Below are positions 27,390 through 36,064 of a stretch of DNA of 49,093 bases, in pieces. Position 1 is the first letter of the stretch; each line of letters begins with the position of its first letter. Position numbers and translations under genes: made by a program. The notes beneath the pieces were generated by a model. It was not told the origin of the DNA. It saw only the letters and a program-made list of their open reading frames with translations, and did not search any database. The stretch spans positions 1 to 49,093 of the forward strand of contig JAFXPO010000046.1 in NCBI GenBank assembly GCA_017527825.1, in the 5' to 3' direction. Source of the stretch: Oscillospiraceae bacterium. Lineage in GTDB: Bacteria; Bacillota; Clostridia; Oscillospirales; Oscillospiraceae.

Positions 27390-28412
27390 TCAATCCTGCG
27401 GGAAGCCGGCGGGGTTCTTGCTCTGCCAGCGCCAGACGTCGTCGCACATCTCCTGAATGCCCTTTTCCGCGACCCAACCGAGCTGCTCCTTCGCGAATGC
27501 GGGGTCAGCCCAGAACGCGGGCAGATCGCCCTCGCGCCGCGGCGCGAATTCATAGGGCAAATCCTTACCGCAGCTCTTGGAAAACGCTTTGACCATCTCC
27601 AGCACGCTGGTACCCTTGCCGGTGCCGAGGTTGCAGACAAACAGTCCGCAGTTCTCCTTGATTTTTTTGAGCGCCGCCACATGACCCTTGGCGAGGTCAA
27701 CAACGTGGATATAGTCGCGCAGGCAGGTGCCGTCCGGCGTGTCGTAGTCGTTGCCAAAAATGTGGATCATGTCCAGCTTGCCCACCGCGACCTGCGCGAC
27801 ATAGGGCATCAGGTTGTTGGGAATGCCGTTTGGATTCTCGCCGATCTCGCCGCTTTCGTGCGCGCCGACCGGGTTGAAATAACGCAGCAGCACCGCGTTA
27901 AAGCCGGGGTTCGCCTTTACCTCGTCCTTGAGGATGTACTCGATCATCAGCTTGGTGTTGCCGTAGGGGCTGGACGTGATGCGGCTCACCGGCGTCGCCT
28001 CGTTGTAAGGCACAGGGGCTTCGGGACCGTAGACCGTCGCGGAAGAGGAGAAGATGAAATTCTTGACGCTGTGGGACTTCATCGCCTCCAGCAGCGACAG
28101 GGTGCTGTCCAGATTGTTGTGGTAGTAGGTCAGCGGGATTTTGCCGCTCTCGCCCACCGCCTTGAGGCCGGCGAAGTGGATCACGGCGTCGATCTGATAC
28201 TTGTCAAACAGCTTCTGCGTGGCGTCGTAATCCGTCAGATCGATTTTCTCAAACGGAAACTCCACGCCGGCGAGCTTGCGCGTGCGGCGAACCGCCTCCA
28301 TGCAGGAGTTGGCGAAATCGTCCGCGACCACAATGTCATAGCCCGCCTTGACCAGCTCAATACAGGTATGGCTGCCGATGTATCCGGCGCCGCCCGTTAC
28401 CAGGATCGTCAT
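27390..28412 (-). CDS. galE: UDP-glucose 4-epimerase
   Basis: This 340-residue short-chain dehydrogenase-type enzyme interconverts UDP-glucose and UDP-galactose. The NAD-binding motif GGAGYIGSHTCIEL is at residues 6-19, the FSSSATVYG segment provides the catalytic Ser/Thr, and the Tyr-Lys pair is in SPYGNTKLMIEYIL. VLLRYFNPVGAHESG and GTCLRDYIHVVDLA are family signatures. Length is normal. It sits between a GT1 glycosyltransferase and glycogen synthase, so it could feed galactose released by the GH2 enzyme into UDP-glucose, or supply the donor for the GT1 enzyme. GGAGGAG precedes the start. Confidence 0.96.
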   Translation of the reverse strand: MTILVTGGAGYIGSHTCIELVKAGYDIVVADDFANSCMEAVRRTRKLAGVEFPFEKIDLTDYDATQKLFDKYQIDAVIHFAGLKAVGESGKIPLTYYHNNLDSTLSLLEAMKSHSVKNFIFSSSATVYGPEAPVPYNEATPVSRITSSPYGNTKLMIEYILKDEVKANPGFNAVLLRYFNPVGAHESGEIGENPNGIPNNLMPYVAQVAVGKLDMIHIFGNDYDTPDGTCLRDYIHVVDLAKGHVAALKKIKENCGLFVCNLGTGKGTSVLEMVKAFSKSCGKDLPYEFAPRREGDLPAFWADPAFAKEQLGWVAEKGIQEMCDDVWRWQSKNPAGFPQD

Positions 28413-28427
28413 ATCGTCATCTCCTCC

Positions 28428-29609
28428 TTACAGCGCTTTTTTCGCGTAGTCGATGACCGCCTGCGCCGCGCGCTCGCAGCCGCCCTCGCTCTGCATCTCC
28501 TTCGACATCGCCTCGGCATTGCGCTTATACTTCGGGTTCTCGATCAGTTCATGGAGCGCCTTGCGCAGGGATTCCTCCGTGACCTCCGGCTTGAGCATCA
28601 TCGAGCTGGCAAGGTCCAGTTCCAGCATGCGCCTGGCAGTGAAGATCTGCTCGTCCATCTGCGGAATACACATCATGGCGACGCCGAAGTAAAGCGCCTC
28701 CATCACGCTGCCAACGCCGGCGTGGGTGATAAAGTAATCCGTATGCTTGAGCACCTCCAGCTGCGGCGTAAACGCCATCAGCGTCACGTTGTCGGGAATC
28801 TCGCCCAAGTCCTCCGGCTTGATGGTCTTGCCGATGGAGCAGAGCACGTTGATGTCCAGTTCCTTCACCACCGGGAAGAGCATCTGGTAGAATTCCGGCC
28901 AGTTGTTAAAGAGCGATCCCAGTGAGGTGTACAGCAGGGGCTTGCCGTTGTCGGGCGCCTTCCAGCTGCCGTCGCCCGCGCGCGCAGCGATCTGCGCGCC
29001 CGCGAAGAAGAAGTCGTCGCCGAAATGCTCGCCGCCAGGCTGGAAGCTCTTGGTCAGCGTGCAGAGGTTGAAGTCGCCGGTGCCCTCGAAGATCTCCTGC
29101 GGGGTCAGAAGCTTACCGCCGTATTCCTTCTGGAATTCCTCAGCAAGTTTCGCCGCCTCGGCACGAGCAGGGCTGTCGGGGAACTCCGGCCAGGTGCGGA
29201 AGATGGAGAAGTCCTTGCCGGGGGCATAGCTGGTGAACATGATGATGAGCGGCTTATTCAGCTTCCACGCCGCGAGGCGTCCCGCCACCGCCAGAGAGTC
29301 GGAGATGATGACGTCCGGCTGATGCACGGTGATCTGCTCCATGATCGCGCCGATCGCCTCCTTCGCCTGTCCAAGGAACACCAGCGGGATCACCGCGAGG
29401 AACTCCTCCCTGCCCATGTAGGGGTTGGAGTAGCACTGCGTGACCTCCGGGAAGGGGCGAAGCGTCGCGCCCGTCAGCTCCACCTGCGCGCGGAAGGATT
29501 CCGGCGCATAGTAGTCGACCTCGACACCCTTTTTGACCAGCTCCGTCACCATGGGGAGAGAGGCGAGGATGTGTCCGCCCGCGCCGACCGGAATGTATGC
29601 TGCTTTCAT
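28428..29609 (-). CDS. GT1 macrolide-type (MGT/UGT) glycosyltransferase, second copy
   Basis: A 393-residue GT-B enzyme, paralogous to 10368-11564: both contain APDNGKPLLY followed by a SLG(S/T)-FNNWPE segment and PQMDEQ. The N-terminus MKAAYIPVGAGGHILASLPM carries the expected acceptor-side His, and FITHAGVGSVMEALYFGV is the donor-binding stretch. It should glycosylate a small hydrophobic acceptor using a UDP-sugar. galE starts only 15 nt after it, which hints that UDP-galactose or UDP-glucose is the donor. The two copies differ strongly in the N-terminal acceptor half, so they may take different acceptors. A 62-nt gap with GGAGG before its ATG separates it from the GH2 gene. Confidence 0.9.
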   Translation of the reverse strand: MKAAYIPVGAGGHILASLPMVTELVKKGVEVDYYAPESFRAQVELTGATLRPFPEVTQCYSNPYMGREEFLAVIPLVFLGQAKEAIGAIMEQITVHQPDVIISDSLAVAGRLAAWKLNKPLIIMFTSYAPGKDFSIFRTWPEFPDSPARAEAAKLAEEFQKEYGGKLLTPQEIFEGTGDFNLCTLTKSFQPGGEHFGDDFFFAGAQIAARAGDGSWKAPDNGKPLLYTSLGSLFNNWPEFYQMLFPVVKELDINVLCSIGKTIKPEDLGEIPDNVTLMAFTPQLEVLKHTDYFITHAGVGSVMEALYFGVAMMCIPQMDEQIFTARRMLELDLASSMMLKPEVTEESLRKALHELIENPKYKRNAEAMSKEMQSEGGCERAAQAVIDYAKKAL

Positions 29610-29671
29610 GATTCTACCTCCATTTAAATATTCGTCAGGATCGCTCCTGAAGGATCAACAAAATAAAACGT

Positions 29672-32068
29672 TCACGCCTCCCACGTCGCCGTCAGACCGG
29701 AATCTGACTTGACGCTCACGCGCACCGGACCGTCGGTTTTGCGCAGAATCAGCTGTGCGCGACCGTTCCACGTCCTTGTCCTGCCCTCGTTGTAATTGAT
29801 GAGCGGCTTCGGATCGCCGCTGCCGACGCCCAGCAGCTCCGCGCCCGTGACCTCGGCGGTCAGCAGCTCATCTGCGCTGGTCACCGTGACGCTGCCGTCT
29901 GTCAGTTCGGCGGCAAGGAAGATCAGCTCCGCGCCCTCGTATTCCGCGCGAAGGGTAAGCCGCGGCTTTGCCGCGGGAGAGGAAAGCTCCCATGCGCCCA
30001 GCGCTTCGCCGTTCCGATACGCTACCGCGCGCAGCGTCCCCGGCGCGTAGGTTGTCTCAAAGAGCGCCTTGTACTGATTCAGCGGCTTTTTGCCGAGGGA
30101 GGTCCCGTTCACGAACAGCTCCGCCTCGTCACCGGGCGCGTAGACTTCGACCACCGCCGGTTTGCCCTCGCAGCCCGGCCAATCCCAGGAGGCAACGGCG
30201 TCGCTCATCGCCCACGGCGTCATGACCGGCGTTTGACCCGCGCGTGTGACATCCTGCACCGCGATATACGGCTGCGTGCGCAGCCCGAACACGATCTCGC
30301 GGTAGTAGGACAGCGGGCGGCGGAAGCCTGTGATGTCGCGGTCGCCGCAGTAGGCAAGCTGGCAGGGATACTGCGCGCCAAAGCCGCCCTCGCCGGGACC
30401 GTAGCCAATGATGCCGATGCCAGCCTCGCCGATGTAATCCCAGCCCGTCCAGGTGAAATCGCCGATGACGGCGGGAAGCTTCTCCACCAGTGCCCAGTTA
30501 CGGGCGATATCCTGAGGATAGGTCTCGGAACCCACCATAACGCGGTTGGGATAGCGCTTCGCGTCCGGTTCATAGCGTGCCGCCATGTAGTTATAACCCG
30601 CGACGTCGAGGGAGGCGCACGCCTTTTCCAGCCGCTCGGAGACCGCGTCATGGTTGACGATCTGATCCATCTTGGTATCCATGACCGCCATAAAGCTGTT
30701 GACGTTGCCCTCGATCTCGCCGGCGGCCTGCATCTCGCGGGTAAGGTCAGCGAGAATCCGATCCATCTGGTCACCGGCGGCGAACACGCCGTTGATACCG
30801 GCGGTGGTAAAGCGCGTCGGGTCCAGCGCCTTGATGCGATCCGATATTCTTGCGCAGAGATCGCTGCCCGCGTCGGTGCCGATCTCAGGAATCTCGTTGC
30901 CCACGGAATAAAGAATCACGGAGGGGCGGTTATAGTCCTTTTTGACCATCAGCGCCACGTCTGTCTCCCACCATTTTGCGAAGTCCAGCGCGTAGTCCAG
31001 ATCGTTTTTCGCGCGGCTCCACATATCGGAAAACTCGTCCATCACATACATGCCCAGTTCATCGCAGACGCGCAGCAGCGCGGGCGCGGCGGGATGATGC
31101 GACATGCGGATGGCGTTGAAACCCGCTTCCTTGAGGAGCTTGATCTGGCGGCGGTGCGCATCCTCGTAGGTCGCCGCGCCGAGAATGCCGCTGTCGTGAT
31201 GGATGCACGCGCCGCGGAGCTTCACGCTCTTCCCGTTCACGCGAAGCCCGCGGGCGGCGTCCAAAGAGAGGGTACGAATGCCAAAGGTATCGCTCGCCGT
31301 GTCCATCGACGTTTCGCCGTCGCACAGTCGGGCGCTCACCGTGTAGAGCGTCGGTGATTCCTCCGACCACAGCGCGGGTTTCTTCACCGTGACGCGCTGC
31401 GTCAGCGTCTTCTGCTCACCTGCCTTGAGAAAAAACGCCGTCTGTTCAACTCCTGCCTCCGCGCCGTCCGCCGCCTTGATCGCGGTGAGCAGATACAGCG
31501 TCCGCGCGGAAAGAGTCTCGTTGATGACCGTCGTTTTCACGCTCAGCACGGCATAGTCCGCGTCGGCGCTCTCCGTTGTCACCTGTACGCTGTCCGGTTC
31601 AATATAGGTCGCGTCGGCGGTCAACAGGTACACATCGCGGTACAGACCGCTGCCGGAGTACCAGCGGCTGTTGGTCATACCCGCGTTCTTGACCTGCACG
31701 CGAATTTCATTGTTCCCCGCGTGGAGCCACGGCGTCAGGTCCACATAGAACGCGCTGTAGCCATACGCCTCCTGCCCCGCAAGCTGCTCGTTGACATAGA
31801 CGAGCGCGCGGCAGTAGGCGCCGTCAAACTTGAGGATGTACTTCCCGCCGACGCTGGGAACATTCAGCGTCTTGACGTAGGTGTAGTTGCCGCCGTCGCG
31901 GTAGCCCGTGTTGCCCTTGTTGGGCGAAGCGGCATAGGCAGGCTTCTCGATCATCGCGTCATGCGGGAGCGTGACCTCCCGCGCGGTCTCCGGCACGTTC
32001 CACACCAGCGCAAAAGCGTCTCCGTCCGACCAGAACTTCCAGTCTTTATTCCACTTTACCGATTGCAT
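29672..32068 (-). CDS. GH2-family glycosidase (beta-galactosidase-like)
   Basis: A 798-residue enzyme with the GH2 order: sugar-binding domain (about 1-155, with YSGSGLYRDVYL), immunoglobulin-like domain (about 160-265), TIM barrel (about 270-560) and a C-terminal extension with two beta domains. E392 in SVGNEIPEIG is the acid/base and E515 in MVGSETYPQ the nucleophile. GACIHHDSGILGAAT and RMSHHPAAPAL also fit. The family includes beta-galactosidases, glucuronidases and mannosidases; this shape resembles short DUF4982-containing beta-galactosidases. No signal peptide. It lies 12 nt after a rhamnosidase, suggesting sequential trimming of rhamnose and then a beta-linked hexose. Confidence 0.9.
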   Translation of the reverse strand: MQSVKWNKDWKFWSDGDAFALVWNVPETAREVTLPHDAMIEKPAYAASPNKGNTGYRDGGNYTYVKTLNVPSVGGKYILKFDGAYCRALVYVNEQLAGQEAYGYSAFYVDLTPWLHAGNNEIRVQVKNAGMTNSRWYSGSGLYRDVYLLTADATYIEPDSVQVTTESADADYAVLSVKTTVINETLSARTLYLLTAIKAADGAEAGVEQTAFFLKAGEQKTLTQRVTVKKPALWSEESPTLYTVSARLCDGETSMDTASDTFGIRTLSLDAARGLRVNGKSVKLRGACIHHDSGILGAATYEDAHRRQIKLLKEAGFNAIRMSHHPAAPALLRVCDELGMYVMDEFSDMWSRAKNDLDYALDFAKWWETDVALMVKKDYNRPSVILYSVGNEIPEIGTDAGSDLCARISDRIKALDPTRFTTAGINGVFAAGDQMDRILADLTREMQAAGEIEGNVNSFMAVMDTKMDQIVNHDAVSERLEKACASLDVAGYNYMAARYEPDAKRYPNRVMVGSETYPQDIARNWALVEKLPAVIGDFTWTGWDYIGEAGIGIIGYGPGEGGFGAQYPCQLAYCGDRDITGFRRPLSYYREIVFGLRTQPYIAVQDVTRAGQTPVMTPWAMSDAVASWDWPGCEGKPAVVEVYAPGDEAELFVNGTSLGKKPLNQYKALFETTYAPGTLRAVAYRNGEALGAWELSSPAAKPRLTLRAEYEGAELIFLAAELTDGSVTVTSADELLTAEVTGAELLGVGSGDPKPLINYNEGRTRTWNGRAQLILRKTDGPVRVSVKSDSGLTATWEA

Positions 32069-32080
32069 GCAGACTCCCCC

Positions 32081-34549
32081 TTAAAATGTATAGCTTCCTG
32101 CGCGCAGGCTTTTCGTTTCCTGTCCCGGCAGGCTCAACTCGGCACTCGCGCCGAAAGGTACCTCGATCTCATATCGCACGGCGTCTCCATCGCACTTCCA
32201 GCCGCAGACAAACGTGCCTGCCGCCGTGCGCAGAACCGTCTTTGCCTCGCCGAGGCGCTGATCGGGCTTCGGCTCAATGATCGCCTTGCGGTAGCCCGGC
32301 TCCGCCGGACGAACGCCGCAGAGGTATCCGACCATCCATCCCGCGATGCTGCCATAGGTATAGTGGTTGAGGGAATTCATCCCTTCGGGATTCATGTGTC
32401 CGTCGGGCAGCACGGAGTTCCAGCGCTCCCAGATGGTCGTCGCCCCCAGATTGACGCTGTAGAGCCAGCTTGGGAAGTCCTCCTGCAGCAGCACCGTCAC
32501 GGCGGTGTCATGGTTGTCCGTCATGCTCAGCGCCGGGCAGAGGATCGGGGTTCCCACAAAGCCGGTGTTGAGGTGGTTGTTGTTCGCCTCCACCAATCCG
32601 CGCAGCGCCTTACCCTGCGCGGCGGGCTCGGTCGTCAGACCGAACATGATCGCAAGCGCCGCCGCGGTCTGCGTCTGAATGGCGCAAAGCCCGTTTTGGT
32701 CAAAATACTTCTCCCGGATCGCCGCGAGGATGCCGTCCGCCAGCGCGCTGTATTCCGATGCTTCCTGAAGCTTCAGTATCTCCGCTGACTCCGCGACGAT
32801 CCGCGCGCAGCGGTAATAGTACGCGCTGGCGATATAGAGCGGATCGGTTGCGCCGAAGGGACCGGGCTGGGGATTGTCCAGCGCCAGCCAGTCAGCGAAG
32901 TGGAAGCCGTCCTTGACCAGATGCGCTCCCCCGATCGCTTCCTCGCGCTTTCTCTGGCAGTCCACCCACGCCTTCATACCGGGGTAGGTCTCCGCCAGCA
33001 GTTCTTTGTTCCCAAAATAGCGCCAGGTGTTCCACGGGATGATGACGCCCGCGTCCGCCCATGGGCAGGAGCCGTGCTCGCCGATCATGTCCCGCTTGAT
33101 GCGCGGCACCACGTTGGGCACGCTGCCGCCGAGGACGCTCTGCTCCGCGCGCATATCCCACAGATACTTGCGATAGAACGCGGGCATGTAGAGCGTCTGG
33201 CACGCGGTCTCGGAGATTGCCTGCGCGTCGCCCGTCCATCCGAGGCGCTCGTCCCGCTGCGGGCAGTCGGTGGGGACTTCGAGGAAGTTGTCCTTCATGC
33301 CCCAAACCGCGTTGCGGAAGAGCTGATTGACCTTCTCGCTGCCCGTCGTCACTTCACCGGTCTGCGGCATGTCGCTGCGCAAGTGCACCGCCTTAAACCA
33401 TGCCGCCTCCACCGGCGCGTCGCAGTCGACCTTCATATAGCGAAAGCCGAAGAACGTGAAATGCGGGCGCACAAAGCGCTGCGTCCCGTCGGAGATATAG
33501 GAGAATTCCGCCTTCGCCGTGCGGTAATTGTCACGGTAGAACTCGCCGTCCTGCAAAATCTCTCCCGCCGTCAGCGTGATTCTGACGTCCTTCGGCAGCG
33601 GCGCGTTGAACACCACCCAGCCGGTCAGGTTCTGTTTGAAATCGAAGATCAGGTCGCCCTTCGGCGTGCGGATCGGTTCGGCGTGGAAGCAGTCCTGCCC
33701 CCGAACCGGCAGCGACACGCGGTCGCACAACGCGCCGCAGTGCTCCGGTGCGGCAAGGCGCACGGCTCCCGCCTTTCTCGGCACAATGCGCGCGTCATAA
33801 ACCTCACCGTCGTAGATATTGGCGAAGGAAACGGGAGAAGTCCATTCCTCCCAGGTTTCGTCCGTCTTTGCAAGCAGCGCGTCGCCCGCGTACAGCTCCG
33901 CAATGGCGTACAGACTGTCACCGTAGAGATCGGTATAGCCGCCCTCGAATCCCAGGCGTCCCTTGAACCAGCCTTCGCCCAACCAGATTTCCAGCGTGTT
34001 TTCGCCCGTCCTGAGAAAACCGCTCACGTCATAAGTCTGCGCCGCGAGGTGAAAATCGTAGGCGTGATAGCCCGGCGCGAGGTACTCGTCGCCAACCTTA
34101 TTGCCGTTGAGATACGCCTCATAGACGCCGAGACCGCAGATGTAGAGCCGCGCGGCTCCCTCCTCGTTTGTTGCGATGAATGTCTTGCGCAGGATCGCCG
34201 AAGCCTGTGACGCCATCGGCGATATCCACCGCGCCGTCCACGGCTCATCGCGCTTGCCGGTCTCAAAAAAGCCGCTCTCAGACGCGCGTTCCCCGCCCGT
34301 TGTGCAGACGGTCAGCGTATAGTCGTACCGCGCGCGCGGCGCAAGCGGCAGCTCAACGCGCCAGCCGAGGCTATCGGCATCCGGCGTCTCGCCGCTTTCA
34401 AAGGCGTTTTCCTCCCCGCAGCGGATCGTGACGGAAGCCCACGCCTGTTCCCCGGCGGCGTCCTCCACCGTCCAGGAGAACACCGGCGCGTCCATCGCAT
34501 AGCCAACAGGGTCCGGCAGATTGCATACGCGCAAATCGTTTAGCTTCAT
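32081..34549 (-). CDS. Alpha-L-rhamnosidase, GH78
   Basis: This 822-residue GH78 enzyme has the same domain order as the copy at 15212-17995 but is about 100 residues shorter. LYICGLGVYEAYLNGNKVG (about 135-153) marks the binding domain. E434 in DCPQRDERLGWTGDAQ is the catalytic acid and E708 in GATTIWERWNS the base. No signal peptide is visible. Its ATG overlaps the esterase stop as ATGA, indicating coupled translation, and GH2 follows 12 nt later. Together these three genes look like a module that deacylates, removes rhamnose and then cuts the underlying beta-linked sugar. Confidence 0.95.
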   Translation of the reverse strand: MKLNDLRVCNLPDPVGYAMDAPVFSWTVEDAAGEQAWASVTIRCGEENAFESGETPDADSLGWRVELPLAPRARYDYTLTVCTTGGERASESGFFETGKRDEPWTARWISPMASQASAILRKTFIATNEEGAARLYICGLGVYEAYLNGNKVGDEYLAPGYHAYDFHLAAQTYDVSGFLRTGENTLEIWLGEGWFKGRLGFEGGYTDLYGDSLYAIAELYAGDALLAKTDETWEEWTSPVSFANIYDGEVYDARIVPRKAGAVRLAAPEHCGALCDRVSLPVRGQDCFHAEPIRTPKGDLIFDFKQNLTGWVVFNAPLPKDVRITLTAGEILQDGEFYRDNYRTAKAEFSYISDGTQRFVRPHFTFFGFRYMKVDCDAPVEAAWFKAVHLRSDMPQTGEVTTGSEKVNQLFRNAVWGMKDNFLEVPTDCPQRDERLGWTGDAQAISETACQTLYMPAFYRKYLWDMRAEQSVLGGSVPNVVPRIKRDMIGEHGSCPWADAGVIIPWNTWRYFGNKELLAETYPGMKAWVDCQRKREEAIGGAHLVKDGFHFADWLALDNPQPGPFGATDPLYIASAYYYRCARIVAESAEILKLQEASEYSALADGILAAIREKYFDQNGLCAIQTQTAAALAIMFGLTTEPAAQGKALRGLVEANNNHLNTGFVGTPILCPALSMTDNHDTAVTVLLQEDFPSWLYSVNLGATTIWERWNSVLPDGHMNPEGMNSLNHYTYGSIAGWMVGYLCGVRPAEPGYRKAIIEPKPDQRLGEAKTVLRTAAGTFVCGWKCDGDAVRYEIEVPFGASAELSLPGQETKSLRAGSYTF

Positions 34550-35508
34550 TCTTCGTCCTCCATGTTTCCCATACCCGGAAATTCCCCACGTTCGAGCATC
34601 TCTTCAAACTCCGTCTTCTCCGCCAGCGGCAGGGCAAAGCGCTTTTGCAGCCACGCCCCTGCCAGTTCCGCCCATTTTGCCACATCGGGGTTGGTCTGAC
34701 TCCACGCCGCCGACGTGGTCTGGTCGGCAAGACCCAATCCGTGCATTCCTGTCTCAAACACATGCAGCTCAAACGGGACATTGTGATCCGCCAGCGCCTT
34801 TGCCATCAAAAGCGAGTGCTGCACCGGCACCAGTTCGTCCGCCGCCGTCGCCCAGAGGAAGGTCGGCGGCGTGCGCTCCGAAACATGCTGTGCGGGGCTG
34901 ACGTCCTCCAGCTGCTCCTGTGTGGGCGTCTCTGTGCCAAGGAACGCGAAGTCCGACTTGCGGAAAAAGCTCCGAGCCATCGGGTCAAGCCGTGCTTCCT
35001 CGTCGCGTTTGTACACATAGTCCGTCAGCGGGTAGCCAAGGATCGCCGCCGCGGGGCGCGGGTTGTCCGCGTCCTCCTGCCAACGCGTCGCATACATCGC
35101 GGCGTTGTGCCCGCCTGCGGAGAAGCCGCAAACCGCAACGCGCTCCGCGTCCACCAGCCACTCGTCCGCATGGGCGCGAATCAGCCGCATCGCCTGCGCA
35201 ACATCGCGCATAGGGCGCGGGTGGATGCAGCTCTCTTTGATTTCCATTGGCTTCGCCAGGTCCGGGAACCCGCTTGTGCCGGTGTAGGTCGAATAGCGCA
35301 GCACAAAAGTGTGATAGCCCATCGACGCGAATTTCAACGCGATCGGTTCCGCCTCGCGGTCGGAGCAGTTGAAGTAGCCGCCGCCGGGACAGATCAGGAT
35401 CGCCGGGCGCTTTTTCCCCGCCATCAGGTCGGGAGAATCGCCCAGAACAAAGCAGCTCAAACTGACATCACTGCGATCCGCATAAAGGAAAAGGATTTGT
35501 GTATTCAT
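34546..35508 (-). CDS. Alpha/beta-hydrolase esterase, first gene of its operon
   Basis: A 320-residue serine hydrolase. PAILICPGGGYFNCSD (about 35-50) forms the oxyanion hole region and VCGFSAGGHNAAM contains the nucleophile S130. The Asp in ATAADELVPVQHS and the His in GMHGLG finish the triad. It resembles small acetyl-xylan or BD-FAE-like esterases and is a distant relative of the esterase at 14194-15210. The frame is open up to 35745, but the ATG at 35508 with GGAGGCGG before it fits the family's N-terminus and leaves room for the predicted promoter at 35588-35616. It probably removes acetyl groups from imported rhamnosides. It overlaps the following rhamnosidase start by 4 nt. Confidence 0.88.
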   Translation of the reverse strand: MNTQILFLYADRSDVSLSCFVLGDSPDLMAGKKRPAILICPGGGYFNCSDREAEPIALKFASMGYHTFVLRYSTYTGTSGFPDLAKPMEIKESCIHPRPMRDVAQAMRLIRAHADEWLVDAERVAVCGFSAGGHNAAMYATRWQEDADNPRPAAAILGYPLTDYVYKRDEEARLDPMARSFFRKSDFAFLGTETPTQEQLEDVSPAQHVSERTPPTFLWATAADELVPVQHSLLMAKALADHNVPFELHVFETGMHGLGLADQTTSAAWSQTNPDVAKWAELAGAWLQKRFALPLAEKTEFEEMLERGEFPGMGNMEDEE

Positions 35509-35587
35509 CACGCCGCCTCCTGTATTGTGGTAATTTTCTGAATAGTGACGCAAATTCCCCCAAATATTTGTACGTTTTAACAAACAC

Positions 35588-35616
35588 ATCATAGCATTAT
35601 CTTTTTTGTTTTCCCA
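35588..35616 (-). promoter_or_regulatory. Predicted promoter of the esterase-rhamnosidase-glgA operon
   Basis: On the minus strand TGGGAA (35616-35611) and TATGAT (35593-35588) have a 17-nt spacer. The -10 is good and the -35 poor, suggesting activator dependence. The expected 5' UTR is about 70 nt. Confidence 0.6.
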
Positions 35617-35633
35617 CAGCGCGAATTGCGAAC

Positions 35634-35648
35634 AATCCGACATTTTTT
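35634..35648 (-). promoter_or_regulatory. Operator-like box, exact copy of those at 25458 and 25512
   Basis: AATCCGACATTTTTT (plus-strand reading) ends exactly 17 nt upstream of the -35, identical to the spacing at the transporter promoter. Sharing sequence, orientation and distance between two promoters argues for one regulator acting on both. Confidence 0.7.
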
Positions 35649-35669
35649 CAGATGATTCCACAGCGCAAA

Positions 35670-35705
35670 AATCCCCGCGCTTTTCCATAGAAAAGCGCGG
35701 GGATT
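35670..35705 (-). terminator. Intrinsic terminator after the 28-residue ORF
   Basis: A perfect 16-bp stem (AATCCCCGCGCTTTTC / GAAAAGCGCGGGGATT) with loop CATA is followed on the minus strand by TTTTTGCG, a standard Rho-independent terminator. It ends a transcript of only about 230 nt. Confidence 0.85.
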
Positions 35706-35751
35706 CCTCAGGCGATTTCTGCCGGACAAGCAGCCGGCATATCATATCAGC

Positions 35752-35838
35752 TTAGCGAAGCTGATCCGCGTAAGCGATCTCGACGTACATCATGTAGTCC
35801 TGCTTGAGCTCGTTAAGAAGCTTATTGATGCCGTTCAT
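35752..35838 (-). CDS. 28-residue peptide ORF, unknown function
   Basis: The ATG at 35838 has a near-perfect ribosome site (GAGGAGGTGTAC-ATG) and the frame runs 28 codons to TAA. The peptide begins MNGINKLLNELKQDYMMY and ends YADQLR. It is charged, probably a single amphipathic helix, with no signal peptide or membrane segment. It has its own predicted promoter (35904-35909) and terminator (35670-35705), so it forms a separate unit between the esterase operon and the divergent Crp/Fnr-type gene. A palindrome resembling a Crp/Fnr site is centred at -41.5 from the predicted start of transcription. I do not recognise the peptide. The RNA itself could be the functional product. Confidence 0.6.
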   Translation of the reverse strand: MNGINKLLNELKQDYMMYVEIAYADQLR

Positions 35839-35903
35839 GTGTACACCTCCTCGTGGATGAAACACCTTATTTGCTTTCGTTCCGTTTCCCTGAAAGCAAG
35901 GCT

Positions 35904-35932
35904 ATTGTACCCCCGCCCGGTCGATTCGAATG
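35904..35932 (-). promoter_or_regulatory. Predicted promoter of the 28-residue ORF
   Basis: On the minus strand a good -10, TACAAT (35909-35904), has only CATTCG at the -35 position 17 nt away. This is typical of class II activated promoters. Predicted transcription start is near 35897, 59 nt before the ATG. Confidence 0.5.
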
Positions 35933-35946
35933 TGTCACATGGCACA
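35931..35946. promoter_or_regulatory. Crp/Fnr-type palindrome
   Basis: TGTGTCACATGGCACA matches the TGTG-N8-CACA form of Crp/Fnr operators, with 6 of 8 half-site positions symmetric. It stands between the Crp/Fnr-family gene and the small ORF, centred at -41.5 of the small ORF's predicted promoter. Confidence 0.55.
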
Positions 35947-36001
35947 ATCGCGTGTCAGTTTTTTGTGGCAGAATGCACAGTTTTTTTGTGCAGCTTTTCG
36001 C

Positions 36002-36030
36002 TTGAAAAAAATATTCACCTGTGGCAAAAT
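36002..36030 (+). promoter_or_regulatory. Predicted promoter of the Crp/Fnr-type regulator gene
   Basis: TTGAAA (36002-36007) and CAAAAT (36025-36030) are 17 nt apart in an AT-rich stretch, 35 nt before the chosen GTG start. Moderate match to a housekeeping promoter. Confidence 0.45.
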
Positions 36031-36064
36031 ACGCGAACTATTATACCACGGAGGAATCCATGCA

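Noticed and set aside
25452..28925. Long plus-strand open frame (about 1150 codons) opposite glgA, galE and GT1
   Set aside because: Antisense shadow of three well-supported genes; no ribosome site or family match.
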